DNA from: Streptomyces sp. MNU76
GTDB lineage: Bacteria > Actinomycetota > Actinomycetes > Streptomycetales > Streptomycetaceae
Length of the DNA: 64,000 bases
Direction: 5' to 3'
Assembly: GCF_020982545.1 (NCBI RefSeq)
Contig: NZ_JAJKLK010000003.1
Span: 124,001 to 188,000, forward strand
This document shows, in pieces, positions 34,448-43,969 of the stretch. Made by a program: the position numbers and the translations under genes. Each line of letters opens with the position of its first letter. Position 1 is the stretch's first letter. The notes below the pieces were generated by a model. That model was not told the DNA's origin. It searched no databases and was given only the letters and a program-made list of their open reading frames with translations.

Positions 34448-35142
34448 CGGGCGGATCCGGTGGCGTGCCAGGCGGCGAGGCAGTTGGTGACCCAGTCGGT
34501 GATTGGTTGGATGCCGTCGGGGGTGGTGAGGCTGGTGAAGGCGTACGGCAGGTCCCCCCGCTGCCTGCGGGTGTCGGCCCTCATGGTGTCCAGGTCGGCT
34601 CCCACGTACGGTGCCAGGTCGGTCTTGTTGACCACGAGGAGGTCGGCGGTGGTGATGCCGGGGCCGCCCTTGCGGGGGATGTCGTCGCCACTGGCCACGT
34701 CGATGACGAAGACCTGGCTGTCGACGAGCCCGCGGGAGAAGGTCGCGGTGAGGTTGTCTCCCCCGGACTCGATGAGGATCAGGTCGAGCGGGCCCAGGTC
34801 CTGTTCGAGCTGCTCGACGGCTTCGAGGTTGGCGGAGATGTCGTCGCGGATGGCGGTGTGCGGGCAGGCTCCGGTCTCCACGGCGGTGATGCGCTCCGGT
34901 GGCAGCACGGCCTCACGGCGCAGGAAGACCGCGTCCTCCTGGGTGTAGATGTCGTTGGTGACGACGGCGATGGACAGCCGGTCGCGCAGGGCGCGGCACA
35001 GGGCGGCCACCGTCGCGGTCTTGCCCGAGCCGACGGGCCCGCCGAAGCCGATGCGCAGGGCGCGGTGGCCGCCGTCAGCGAGCAGCGGTTCGGCGCTGTG
35101 GGTGTGGCGGTGCGGCATCGTCACGGGGTGGTCGAGGTGCAC
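34444..35142 (-). CDS. ureG: Urease accessory GTPase UreG
   Basis: 232 residues; GTG 35142 gives [16 protein letters not shown], and a second possible start is ATG 35118. P-loop [18 protein letters not shown] near 32-49, then [15 protein letters not shown], the nickel-binding CPH motif [30 protein letters not shown], and [16 protein letters not shown] hydrolysis drives nickel insertion into UreC. The few N-terminal histidines are much fewer than in His-rich UreG proteins; there is no UreE in the operon to supply nickel. Confidence 0.95.
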   Translation of the reverse strand: MHLDHPVTMPHRHTHSAEPLLADGGHRALRIGFGGPVGSGKTATVAALCRALRDRLSIAVVTNDIYTQEDAVFLRREAVLPPERITAVETGACPHTAIRDDISANLEAVEQLEQDLGPLDLILIESGGDNLTATFSRGLVDSQVFVIDVASGDDIPRKGGPGITTADLLVVNKTDLAPYVGADLDTMRADTRRQRGDLPYAFTSLTTPDGIQPITDWVTNCLAAWHATGSAR

Positions 35143-35172
35143 GAGGAGGCTCCATGCGTCGGTCGGGGCTGG

Positions 35173-35847
35173 TCAGGAGGCGAAGAGCCGGACGGTCCAG
35201 GCGGCGTGCTGCTCGCTGGTGATGTCCAGCAGGGGAGCGGAGGCGGCGGGCAGGACGCCGACGCCCTCGGCGGTGACGCGGCGCGCCGCGGCGTCCGCGG
35301 CGTCCGCGACGGTGTCGAGTTCGCTGGCGAGCCGCGCCAGGACGGCTGTGGCGTCGAGCGGGTCCAGGCTCAGCAGGCGTACCGCGGCGGTCGCCGGGCC
35401 GCCGACGCTGTCGTAGGCGGCGGCCCGGGCGGCGTCGAGCGGGGCGAGTCCGGCGGCGCGGGCGGTGACGCCGAGCACGACCGGCTGGTGGGCGCCCTGG
35501 GGCCGGTGTCGGGCGAGGTGGTCGAGGTCGGTGCTGGGCCAGGTGGCCCGGGCCGCGCGCATCAGTTGCCGGCCCAGACGGCGTGCGATGCGGCGCAGCG
35601 CCGGTACGGGGGTGCGGGTGTCGGCGGCCTCGTCCAGGGCGAGGGCGTCGCAGCCGTCGGCGGCGGCTGCGGCGAGGCCGGCGGCGACCAGTCCGGCGGT
35701 ATGCAGCCGGCCCCGGCAGAACGCCTCCAGGCTCGCGGTGTCGTGGACCCGGCCGGAAGCGACGGCGGCCTCCATTCCGCCGGAGTGGGCGTGCCCGCCG
35801 GCGGGGAAACGGCCGTCGGCCAGGACGAGCAGGGCAGTGCGGCTCAT
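35173..35847 (-). CDS. ureF: Urease accessory protein UreF
   Basis: 224 residues, ATG 35847. All-helical: LLVLADGRFPAGGHAHSGGMEAAVASGRV (family opening), SLEAFCRGRLHTAGL, HQPVVLGVTARAAGLAPLDAARAAAYDSVGGPATAAVRLLSLDP. UreF recruits UreG to the UreD-urease complex. There is a 97-bp gap to ureC that contains a strong hairpin (35879-35914), so expression of the accessory genes may be set apart from ureABC. Confidence 0.9.
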   Translation of the reverse strand: MSRTALLVLADGRFPAGGHAHSGGMEAAVASGRVHDTASLEAFCRGRLHTAGLVAAGLAAAAADGCDALALDEAADTRTPVPALRRIARRLGRQLMRAARATWPSTDLDHLARHRPQGAHQPVVLGVTARAAGLAPLDAARAAAYDSVGGPATAAVRLLSLDPLDATAVLARLASELDTVADAADAAARRVTAEGVGVLPAASAPLLDITSEQHAAWTVRLFAS

Positions 35848-35878
35848 GGGGCGGCGGGACCGCCTTTCGCGAGGAGGT

Positions 35879-35914
35879 GCCGGAATCGGTCGCGAGGGCG
35901 TGACCGATTCCGGC
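35879..35914 (-). promoter_or_regulatory. Hairpin between ureC and ureF
   Basis: A perfect 13-bp stem (35879-35891 with 35902-35914, core CGGAATCGGTC) and 10-nt loop lies in the 97-bp gap between ureC and ureF. No T-tract follows on the minus strand. It may be a partial terminator or an mRNA-stability element that lowers ureFGD relative to ureABC. A directly repeated GTGGTGGTCAGAA overlaps the ureC end. Confidence 0.6.
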
Positions 35915-35944
35915 CGTGGTGGTCAGAATCAGAAGCTGTGGTGG

Positions 35945-37798
35945 TCAGAAGAGGAAGTACCGCTGTGCCAGGGGAAGTTCGGTGGCGTAGTTGCGTCCGA
36001 TTTCCTGCCCGTCGACCGTGGTGCGGACGTCGGACGTGGTGGCGCCGCCGATGGTGACGTCGAAGGTGTCGGGGTCGATGTCGATCTTCGGGACGCCGTC
36101 GTTGTGGACCATGTCGGCCTTGGTGACCTCCCGGGTGGAGCGGATCGGGCGCAGGGGCTTGAGCAGCCCGATCCGGGAGAGTTCGCCGTCCAGGGCTGCC
36201 TCGGCCACGAAGTTGAAGGAGTTGGCCGCCGGAGCGCGGCCCTTGAAGCCCCAGACGGGGCGCGGGAGGTAGGGCTGCGGGGTGGGGATGGAGGCGTTGG
36301 CGTCGCCGATCTGGGCGTAGGAGATCTGGCCGCCCTTGATGACCATGTGCGGCTTGACGCCGAAGAACTTCGGTTCCCACAGCACCAGATCGGCGAGTTT
36401 GCCGGTCTCGACGGAGCCGACCTCGTGGTCGATGCCGTGGGTGATGGCCGGGTTGATCGTGTACTTGGCGACGTAGCGGCGGGCACGGAAGTTGTCCGCG
36501 CACGCGTCGTCCTCGCGCAGGTGACCGTAGCGGGACTTCATGACGTGCGCCGTCTGCCAGGTCCTCATGATCATCTCGCCGATGCGGCCCATGGCCTGGG
36601 CGTCGGAGGACATCATCGAGATGGCGCCCATGTCGTGCAGCAGGTCCTCGGCGGCCATGGTGGAGGGCCGGATCCGGGAGTCGGCGAACTTCATGTCCGC
36701 CTCGACCTCCGGGTTGAGGTGGTGGCACACGATCATCATGTCGACGTGCTCCTTGACGGTGTTGACCGTGAAGGGCCGGGTGGGATTCGTCGACGCGGGC
36801 AGCACGTTCGGCCGGCTCGCGAGGCTGATCATGTCGGGGGCGTGGCCGCCGCCGGCGCCCTCGATGTGGAAGATGTGCAGGCTCCTGTACTTGGCGTCCT
36901 TCGTCCTGCGGTCCTTCTTGGTCGCGGCGAAGGTGTGGTGCACGAAGCCGGACTCGTTCAGGGAGTCGGCGTGCAGGGCGACCTGGACCCCGGTCTCCTC
37001 GCACACGTTCAGCGCCGCGTCGATCACGGCCGGCGTCGCGCCCCAGTCCTCGTGGATCTTGAAGCCCAGGGCACCGGCCGCGACCTGGTCGTGCAGCGCC
37101 TTCTCGGAGACGGTGCTGCCCTTGGCGAGCAGGCCGATGTTGACCGGGAAGGCGTCGAGCGCCTCGAACATGCGCTGGATGTGCCACTTGCCTGGTGTAA
37201 CGGTCGTGGCCGTGCTGCCCTCGGCGGGCCCGGTGCCCCCGCCGATCAGCGTCGTCACCCCCGAGGCGACGGCCTCGTGGATTTGCTCCGGGCACAGGAA
37301 GTGCACATGGGTATCCACGCCGCCCGCGGTCAGAATGCGGTCCTTGCCGGAGATCACCTCTGTCTCGGGCCCCACGACGAAGGCCGACGCGCGCGGGTCG
37401 AGACTGGCCGGCGGCGTCATGGTCTCTGGGTTGTACGCCTTGCCGATGGCCCGGATGCGGCCGTCGCGCAGCCCGACGTCGGCCTTGACCACGCCCCAGT
37501 GGTCCAGGATCAGAGCGCCGGTGATCACGGTGTCCACCGGTTCGCGGGGGTCGTCGCGGGGGATGTGTGACTGGCCCATCGACTCGCGGATCACCTTGCC
37601 GCCGCCGAAGACCATCTCATCCCCGCTGATCCCCGGGCCGCCGCACCAGTCGGCGTCGATGCGCAGGACGAGATTGGTGTCGGCGAGCCGGACCCGGTCG
37701 CCGGCGGTCGGCCCGTACAGGTCGGCGTAGCGGGAACGCAGCAGTGGGTCCCAGGGCTTGTCCTTCTTGGCCTTGTTCTTCTCAGTCCTGTCCGGCAT
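35945..37798 (-). CDS. ureC: Urease subunit alpha, divergent type
   Basis: 617 residues, ATG 37798; longer than the usual ~570. It hydrolyses urea to ammonia and carbamate at a di-nickel centre. Visible: [42 protein letters not shown], carbamylated Lys (~247) in [35 protein letters not shown] (flap His), [14 protein letters not shown] and [18 protein letters not shown]. Compared with Klebsiella UreC there is a Lys-rich N-terminal extension (EKNKAKKDK) and about 9-10 extra residues after ESGFV ([15 protein letters not shown]). The start overlaps ureAB by 17 bp. Confidence 0.95.
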   Translation of the reverse strand: MPDRTEKNKAKKDKPWDPLLRSRYADLYGPTAGDRVRLADTNLVLRIDADWCGGPGISGDEMVFGGGKVIRESMGQSHIPRDDPREPVDTVITGALILDHWGVVKADVGLRDGRIRAIGKAYNPETMTPPASLDPRASAFVVGPETEVISGKDRILTAGGVDTHVHFLCPEQIHEAVASGVTTLIGGGTGPAEGSTATTVTPGKWHIQRMFEALDAFPVNIGLLAKGSTVSEKALHDQVAAGALGFKIHEDWGATPAVIDAALNVCEETGVQVALHADSLNESGFVHHTFAATKKDRRTKDAKYRSLHIFHIEGAGGGHAPDMISLASRPNVLPASTNPTRPFTVNTVKEHVDMMIVCHHLNPEVEADMKFADSRIRPSTMAAEDLLHDMGAISMMSSDAQAMGRIGEMIMRTWQTAHVMKSRYGHLREDDACADNFRARRYVAKYTINPAITHGIDHEVGSVETGKLADLVLWEPKFFGVKPHMVIKGGQISYAQIGDANASIPTPQPYLPRPVWGFKGRAPAANSFNFVAEAALDGELSRIGLLKPLRPIRSTREVTKADMVHNDGVPKIDIDPDTFDVTIGGATTSDVRTTVDGQEIGRNYATELPLAQRYFLF

Positions 37799-38444
37799 CG
37801 AGGTGCTTCTCCTCTTCGCTCTTGTCGGCCTGCAGCCCGTGGACGATCCGCTCACCGGCGATCGGCACCAGCATCACGGTGCGCTTGTCGCCGGGCTCGA
37901 ACCGTTCGGATGTACCGGAAGGGATGTGCAGCCGCATTCCGTGGGCGGCCTCACGGCGGAACTTGAGTCCCTCGTTGGCCTCGGCGAAGTGAAAGTGGGA
38001 GCCCACCTGGATCGGACGGTCCTTGGGGTTGCGCACCACCAGCGGCACGGGCGTCGCGCCTTCGTTGAAGACCACCCGGTGTTCGTCCTCGTCCGGCAGC
38101 AGTTCCGGCTTGCCGGGATGAATGTCCACCTTGGTGGACGCCTCATCGAACGGATCGTGGATGGTCACCAGCTTCGTGCCGTCCGGGAACGTCGCCTCGA
38201 CCTGGACGTTGTCGATCATCTCCGGCACGCCGTCCATGACCTCGCTGCGCTGCAGCACATGGCGCCCGGACTCCATCACCGCATCAACCGTTGCCCCGGC
38301 CCGTGCCGCCTCATAGACGTGCGCCGTCAACAGCGCCATGACCTCGGGATAGTTCAACAGCAGACCGCGTTCACGCCGCCGCTGGGCGACATCGGCCGCC
38401 ACGTGGATCAACAGACGTTCCTGCTCATGCGGAGTCAGATGCAC
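37782..38444 (-). CDS. ureAB: Fused urease gamma-beta subunit
   Basis: 220 residues from GTG 38444, chosen for the GGAGAAGGGGG site just upstream and because [12 protein letters not shown] is the normal gamma N-terminus. UreA part (1-~100): [48 protein letters not shown], then [30 protein letters not shown]. UreB part (~115-210): [75 protein letters not shown]. Gamma-beta fusions occur in Helicobacter and some actinobacteria. First gene of the operon ureAB-C-F-G-D. Confidence 0.93.
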   Translation of the reverse strand: MHLTPHEQERLLIHVAADVAQRRRERGLLLNYPEVMALLTAHVYEAARAGATVDAVMESGRHVLQRSEVMDGVPEMIDNVQVEATFPDGTKLVTIHDPFDEASTKVDIHPGKPELLPDEDEHRVVFNEGATPVPLVVRNPKDRPIQVGSHFHFAEANEGLKFRREAAHGMRLHIPSGTSERFEPGDKRTVMLVPIAGERIVHGLQADKSEEEKHLDAGQD

Positions 38445-39639
38445 TCCGGTCCCCCTTCTCCTGTCCGTCGCTTCGCCCGCGCGGCAGGCATCACAAAACG
38501 GAATAAAGGGATGCCATCGGTCGCGCCTGTCGTAGACCGATCCTGGAAGAGGGAGGGAACCCATGGACAGTGAAACGGTCTGGTTGGCCCGGATGGAGTG
38601 AACCGGGGTCAAAGGGGGCATGCGGGGCGCAACACCCGCGTGCGGGGCGGAGAGGCATCGGCTGATCTCGTGAGTAAGCCCACTGTCTTCCGTGCGGTGA
38701 AAACTGCCGGCTGTCCGGCACACGTGCGAGCAGTGCTGTCGAGGGAGAGGCGTCACCCATGTGAGCGGTCCGCTTCACGCCAGTACGGGCTTCGGCGAAG
38801 CCTTCCGGAAGCGGGCGCCAGAGCACACCTGCTGCAAACGAAACGCGGCCTTCCCGGAGCTGCGGCGCAGCGGCCGGTGTGCACGCGCTGCTGGAACAAG
38901 TTCACGGGCGACCGCTGGCAGTCGCTCTGGCAGCCCTCGTGGCGCAGCGAGGGAGGCGACCTGTGAGGGCCGAAGAGGCGGCCGCGTGCGACGCGGCCGA
39001 GGCAGAAGGCGAGGAAGAACTGCGGCCTGATCGGACGCCGCCGGTAGCCACTACCTGAGCATGCCCGACGCGGACCGCGTGGAACCACAGTGCGTCGCCC
39101 AGCAGTTCCATGACGAAGTGACGTCGTCGAACCCAGAGCCGACCGGTTGCGGGGCAGTTCACGACCTGGGTCACGGCCGTGCTGGCGGACGGCTGGACGA
39201 CGGCCGCTGCTCAGGTCAGCATTCAGATGCCGTAACAGGCCCTGAGCCCGCTCGTGTAGAGCGCCATGGGATCAGGGCTGGGGCCCCGGGACGCCAGTAG
39301 TGACGTTTCGGGGTTCCGACCACGAGGGGTGCCACGCCGCTCGGGGATCGTCTCCGAGTCGGTCACCGACCACGTCGCTCCGGGCACCCGGCACCACGGC
39401 GGAGCCGGAGGGCGCGGCACGTACCGCACAACCCAGCCGACGAATCGGTACCCGGGCGGGGCGTGGTCGCCTACCGTGAGGCGGCGCGTTCTCGAACGCG
39501 CCCACCGTCTCGTCGTGGGTGGCCGTGGCCCCCGACAACCCGTGCGCTTCCCCCGGGTGTGTTCGGTGATCGTCTCGTTCGGTGCGGTCCCGTTGCGCCG
39601 GTCGTCCTCAATCCCGTCGTCAGTGTCTACTGGCGGGGA
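38445..39639. other. Urease promoter region and decayed DNA
   Basis: About 1.2 kb with no intact gene. The first ~150 bp upstream of 38444 should hold the urease promoter. At 38874-39057 the plus strand has a degenerate zinc-ribbon-like coding trace: CTRCWNKFTGDRWQSLWQPSW, then a stop, then RAEEAAACDAAEAEGEEEL in another phase. This resembles a small actinobacterial zinc-ribbon protein broken near its second Cys pair. The segment 39223-39640 is filler downstream of the transposase remnant with no recognised protein. Confidence 0.45.
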
Positions 39640-40570
39640 TGATCGACTGACTGGGCGTTCCTTATGCCCGTCGGATACATGTGAAACCAGGGAATGGATG
39701 TCGGAGTACCGGTCGACAGTGCGGACAGCGATCTTCGTGGGCGGCAGCGTCGGCGGTGGCAGGGGATCGATGATCCGCCGGGGCTCCGCATCGCGATCCG
39801 CTTCGGCCTGTTTGCGCAGGCAGGAGCGGTGTTGATGGCATGTCTTCTCGACCGCGGAGGAGAGGTTGTGGAGCAAATGCCAGCGATCGGCAACCTCCTG
39901 GGCTCCTGGTGCGGCTTCGCGGACGGCGCTGGAGTAGGCGCTGGCCCGGTCCCGGCAGATGATCTCCGCGCCGGGATGTTCGCGCAGCCAGCCAGCGAAG
40001 GTGGCTGCGTCCCGGTCGGGCAGGACATCGACCACGCGGGCCGCTTCGACGTCGACCAGGACGGTTCCGTAGCGCCAGCCCTTGCGGAAGGCGAACTCGT
40101 CGACACCCAGCACCCGCGGCGCGCGCTCGGGCACCACCGGGGTCGTGAGCAGGCCCAGCAGATGAGTTCGGCCGGCAGGTAACTGCAGGAACCGGCATAG
40201 GCGTTCACCGGGACGACCGCCCAGGAACGTAGCGACGGTCTGCATCCATCGCCGCAGCCCAACGCTGTGACGGCGATACCGCTCGCTCGGATCCGGGACC
40301 TGCTCGACGAACGTTCTCCGACGGCACGAGGCCCGCTCGCCGGAAGAAGCGGCGCACACTCAGCCGGATCACCAACGCTTGCCCCACCAGGGGGCGTTCG
40401 GCCACGAGGCGCACATACCGGGAGTGCACGCGAAGTCCCGGTCAGCCGCAGTCCGGGCAGGCCGGCGGCTGCCCACACGACGACGCCTCCACAGCGACTC
40501 TCTCCTCTGTGGCGTGCACCGCCGTGACACGGACATCGATCCCGGGAAACAGCACATCCTCGATCGCGGC
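39640..40570 (-). pseudogene. ISL3-family transposase remnant
   Basis: Reading leftwards from ~40570: LFPGIDVRVTAVHATEERVAVEASS, CPDCG then an in-frame TGA, VHSRYVRLVAERPLVGQALVIRLSVRRFF, then a frameshift near 40345, RRRTFVEQVPDPSERYRRHSVGLRRWMQTVATFLGG, APRVLGVDEFAFRKGWRYGTVLVDVEAARVVDVLPDRDAATFAGWLREHPGAEIICRDRASAYSSAVREAAP, and RWHLLHNLSSAVEKTCHQHR. This is the zinc-finger N-terminus and DDE core of ISL3 transposases. The C-terminal ~100 residues are missing after DRYSDIHSL. I could not identify terminal inverted repeats. It marks past insertion next to the urease operon. Confidence 0.88.
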
Positions 40571-40847
40571 AGCCCCCATACCAGGGCAATCCCCACGAGA
40601 AACGTTCCCGCAGTCGTACGCCGACCTGGGGATTCACGGAATCGCGGCCAGAACCTTCCGTACCGAACCACGGATACCTGGTGGCTTGTGGCGTGGGCGT
40701 TTCGTGTGAGATGTGGATCACAGTGATGAGGAAAACCCGTTGTTCTGGGCGGGCGTCTGGAGGGTGTGGGTTCCGTGGGAGCAGTGCTGCACCAGGTGCG
40801 GTGAAGCTCCTGTTGTGAAAGCCGAGAGAAGGCAGAGGAAGTTGAAC

Positions 40848-41411
40848 ATGGTTGACATGCGGAGGCGGGACGTGAGGCGGGCAGACAGCGCACAGGCCGT
40901 CAGCCGGGCTTCGGCTGGAGGGCTGCTCTCGCGTCGTTTGAGGGCTGGGGTGCTGGCGCTGGGTCTGTCCGCCGGTTTGGCTTTCACGAGTGCCGCTCCC
41001 GCATCTGCTGCGCGCTCCATCGGCACGGACTTCCTGCGCAACTGGGCAACCGGGCTGTGTCTGGACAGCAGTGACGGCGGGGAGAGCGGCCGGGGCTTCG
41101 TCTACACGAACCCCTGTACGCAGGGGAATGACTACCAGACCTGGAGCGTGGAGTTCCAGGGCCACGACACCTACGACCAGGTCAAGATCCGGAACAAGGC
41201 GACCGGGCTGTGCCTGTCCAGGACCTTCGGTCTGTCCACGCTGTCCTGCGGCGACCCGAACACCGAATGGGATGGTGTCGGATCGGACTGGAGCAGGGTC
41301 GAGCTCAGGGCGCCCGGAGCCGGCCAGTGCCTGGACAGCGACAGCAACGGGAGCGCGTATGTTCTGGGCTGCAATGGCGGCGGTAACCAGAAGTGGAAGC
41401 TGGGCTACTGA
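40848..41411 (+). CDS. Secreted ricin B-type lectin domain protein
   Basis: 187 residues; ATG 40848 with AGAGGAAG 9 nt upstream. A charged n-region (MRRRDVRRADSAQAVSRAS...LSRRLRAG) and hydrophobic LALGLSAGLAFTSAAPASAA form a signal peptide cleaved near residue 53. The mature part has RICIN-like repeats: NWATGLCLDSSDGG...YQTW, NKATGLCLSRTFG, PGAGQCLDSDSNGSAYVLGCNGGGNQKWKLGY (QxW motifs). It probably binds carbohydrate outside the cell; no catalytic domain is attached. Its stop overlaps the end of the convergent kinase remnant by 7 bp. Confidence 0.85.
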   Translation: MVDMRRRDVRRADSAQAVSRASAGGLLSRRLRAGVLALGLSAGLAFTSAAPASAARSIGTDFLRNWATGLCLDSSDGGESGRGFVYTNPCTQGNDYQTWSVEFQGHDTYDQVKIRNKATGLCLSRTFGLSTLSCGDPNTEWDGVGSDWSRVELRAPGAGQCLDSDSNGSAYVLGCNGGGNQKWKLGY

Positions 41412-42227
41412 CCCAGAGGGCTGCTGACGTTGTGGTAGGCGGGCCGGTCCTGCGGGCTGTGGGCCAGCATGGCGGTGAGCAGCGGGACGAGTTCGTCCGG
41501 GGTCCCGGACAGGTCGGGCGCGCACCGGGGTCGGCGACCTGGTGGAACAGCAGGTGGATGTGGTCCGCGCGGTAGGGGGCGTGGCCCGAGGCGGCGAACA
41601 GCAGGACGGCGCCCAGCGCGTACACGTCGACCGCCGGGGTCAGGGGCTTCTCACCGTTCGCCTGCTCGGGCGGCATGCACGAGGGGGTGCCGACGACCAT
41701 GTGCGGCGCGGTCAGCGACACGCTCGACTCGGCGAACACCGCGAGCCCGAAGTCGATCACCTTCGGTCCGTTCGGTCCGAGCAGCACGTTGGCCGGCTTC
41801 AGGTCACGGTGCAGCAGACCCTGCCGGTGCACGCCGGCCAGTGCCTCGGCCAGCGTCGCGCCCAGCGCCGCCGTCAACAGCGCGGGGAGCGGGCCGTGGG
41901 CGGCCACGTGCCGACTCAGGTCGAGCCCTTCGACGTACTCGGTGGCCAGCCAGGGGCGCTCGGCGTCCGGATCGGCGTCCAGGAGAGCGGCGATCCGGGC
42001 ACCCCAGATCGTCTTGAGGATCTCCACCTCCTGCGCGAACCGCGTCCGCGTCTCGGAGTCGACCACGGACGGCTTGATCACCTTGACGGCGACCGGTTCC
42101 CCGCCGGGCGACTCGCCCAGGTACACCTGGCCCATCCCGCCCTGCCGATCTGGCCGAGCAGTTCGTATCCGCCCAGCTCGCAGGGGTCGTCGGGGCTGAG
42201 GGGCGCGATGTGCACGAAGGGCCTCAC
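41405..42227 (-). pseudogene. Serine/threonine protein kinase with two one-base frameshifts
   Basis: From GTG 42227: VRPFVHIAPLSPDDPCELGGYELLGQIGR is normal, but the Gly-loop continues (GMGQVYLGESPGGEPVAVKVIKP) only after one extra base at the C run 42140-42142. The kinase core follows: HRDLKPANVLLGPNGPKVIDFGLA, GTPSCMPPEQANGEKPLTPAVDVYALGAVLLFAASGHAPYR. At the G run 41516-41518 another single-base loss shifts the end, DLSGTPDELVPLLTAMLAHSPQDRPAY, which closes at TAG 41405-41407. With both bases restored it is a ~275-residue soluble PknB-like kinase without sensor domain. True pseudogene or sequencing error. Confidence 0.85.
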
Positions 42228-42415
42228 AATCGGGCGGAACCGGTGTCCACGGTCACGCTAGACCACCGTCCGTGCCCGCGGGAGGCCGGTCACCGCCCAT
42301 TCCCCGGCAGACCGGGGCGCACGCCCCTCTTCCCGGACACGGCCCGTGATGTCGGTGCCGCCCTCTACGGTGGAGATCACCGATGCCGCCGGGGCGGTGG
42401 GGAGGGACGACAGGC

Positions 42416-43969
42416 GTGCGCAGGGTGCCACCGGAGATGTTCCGGTTCACGACCGGAGAGAAGGCCGATCTGAACGGGGCGGTGCTGGACGCCTTCGGCG
42501 TGGCCGGCGAGCACCTCGAAACCACGCTGGGGGTCGACGCGGTACGCGAACGACTGCGCATGGTGGGCTGGGTGGCGGACGTCGACGACGGGGAACTGCA
42601 CGACGCGCTCGCCCGGCTCGTGAAGTGGGAACTCCTCGACGTCGTGCACAACCACGCGCAGAGCTACCGCACGGCCGAGGAGTACGAGCGGCGCAACCTC
42701 CAGTACTCGCTGACCCGCCGGGGTGAGGCGGCTCTCGCCGGAGTGCGGCACGCGCTCGATGTGCTGGCTTCCACAGGGGCGTTGCAGACGGCCGTGCTGG
42801 AGGCCATCGCCGACCGCCTGGACGACCTGTGCCTGCTGTCCGGCGAACCCGCCTCCGCCGACCGGCGGATCTTCAGCACGCTGCGCGAGCTGGAGGCGCA
42901 TTCGGATGCCCTGGTGGAGAACACCAAGGCGTTCAACGGCGAACTGCAGCGCCTCCTGCGTGCCGAGGGCGCGGACCTGGAGGTCTTCCGCGAGGTCAAG
43001 GCCGCCACCGTCGCCTATCTGCAGGAGTTCCTGGTCAACCTCGACCGGCGCGGACAGGCGGTCGCCGCCGCCGTGGCCCGGGTGGAGGAGCGGGGGACAG
43101 CCGTGCTGCGCGAGCGCGCCCTGCGCGGGGCCGAACTGCCCCCGGTCGCCGGTGAGGACCCCGCGGCCGGCTGGCTGGAGAGCAGGCGGGCGCGCTGGGC
43201 GGGCCTGCGGGCGTGGTTCCTGCCGGACGACGGGGCACGGCCCCGGATCGAGCAGCTGCACGACATCGCCCGGCGCGCCATCGTCTCCCTGCTGCAGGTC
43301 CTGGAGCGGATCAACGAGTCACGGCGCCGCTCCTCCAGCGCCGTACAGGACTTCCGGGAGCTGGCGCGTTGGTTCGCCGCCGCCCCCGCGGAGGAGGACC
43401 TGCACCGCCTGTGGTCGGCGGCCTTCGGACTCGGCCCGGCGCGCCACGCCCACCTCGCCCATCCGGACCCGGAGTTGATCCCGTCGTCCCGTTCCTGGTC
43501 CGAGGCCCCGCCCGTGGAGGTGTCGGCGCTGCTGCGGACCAGCGGACGGACGGAGCGCTTCACCCGCACGGCCAGGGTGCGGGACGTCACGGCGGTCAGG
43601 GCCGAGCGCGCGGAGCGGGCCCGCGCGGAGCGGGCTGAACTCGCGCGTGCCTGGCAGGCGTTGCAGACGGACGGCCCGGTGCGCCTGTCCTCCTTCGGCA
43701 CACTCGATCCCGCCGTTTTCGAGCGGCTGCTCGACCTGGTGGGCCGGGCCCTGGCCGCCCGGCCGGACACGACCGGCTCACGGCGCGCCTCTACGGGGGA
43801 CGGCCGGGTGGAGATCGCGCTGTTCCCGCCGCCCGACGAGCGCACCGCCGTCCTGCGCACGACGAAGGGCACACTCGCCGGACCGGACTACGTCGTCCTC
43901 ATCACAGCGGCCGGCGAAGCGAGCCCCCTCCCACGGCCGGGCGCCGCGCGGCGGGAGGCAGCCGGATGA
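42416..43969 (+). CDS. jetA: Wadjet type II protein JetA (TIGR02677/DUF2397 kleisin-like)
   Basis: 517 residues from GTG 42416 with GGAGG 10 nt upstream. First gene of the four-gene anti-plasmid SMC locus. Opening RRVPPEMFRFTTGEKADLNGAVLDAFGVAGEHLETTLGVDAVRERL and a winged-helix-like N-terminal region (LVKWELLDVVHNHAQSYRTAEEYERRNLQYSLTRRGEAAL) are characteristic of TIGR02677. The middle is long helical, with INESRRRSSSAVQDFRELARWFAAAP and the C-terminal wHTH-like LSSFGTLDPAVFERLLDLVGRAL. In Wadjet, JetA is the kleisin that bridges the SMC heads. It overlaps jetB by 4 bp. Confidence 0.93.
   Translation: MRRVPPEMFRFTTGEKADLNGAVLDAFGVAGEHLETTLGVDAVRERLRMVGWVADVDDGELHDALARLVKWELLDVVHNHAQSYRTAEEYERRNLQYSLTRRGEAALAGVRHALDVLASTGALQTAVLEAIADRLDDLCLLSGEPASADRRIFSTLRELEAHSDALVENTKAFNGELQRLLRAEGADLEVFREVKAATVAYLQEFLVNLDRRGQAVAAAVARVEERGTAVLRERALRGAELPPVAGEDPAAGWLESRRARWAGLRAWFLPDDGARPRIEQLHDIARRAIVSLLQVLERINESRRRSSSAVQDFRELARWFAAAPAEEDLHRLWSAAFGLGPARHAHLAHPDPELIPSSRSWSEAPPVEVSALLRTSGRTERFTRTARVRDVTAVRAERAERARAERAELARAWQALQTDGPVRLSSFGTLDPAVFERLLDLVGRALAARPDTTGSRRASTGDGRVEIALFPPPDERTAVLRTTKGTLAGPDYVVLITAAGEASPLPRPGAARREAAG

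Noticed and set aside
36540..37730. 396-codon plus-strand frame inside ureC
   Set aside because: Antisense of UreC, whose catalytic motifs are continuous on the minus strand.
39223..39640. C-terminal continuation of the ISL3 transposase frame
   Set aside because: The frame stays open to 39223 but similarity to ISL3 proteins ends near DRYSDIHSL. The remaining Arg/Pro/Thr-rich sequence looks noncoding.
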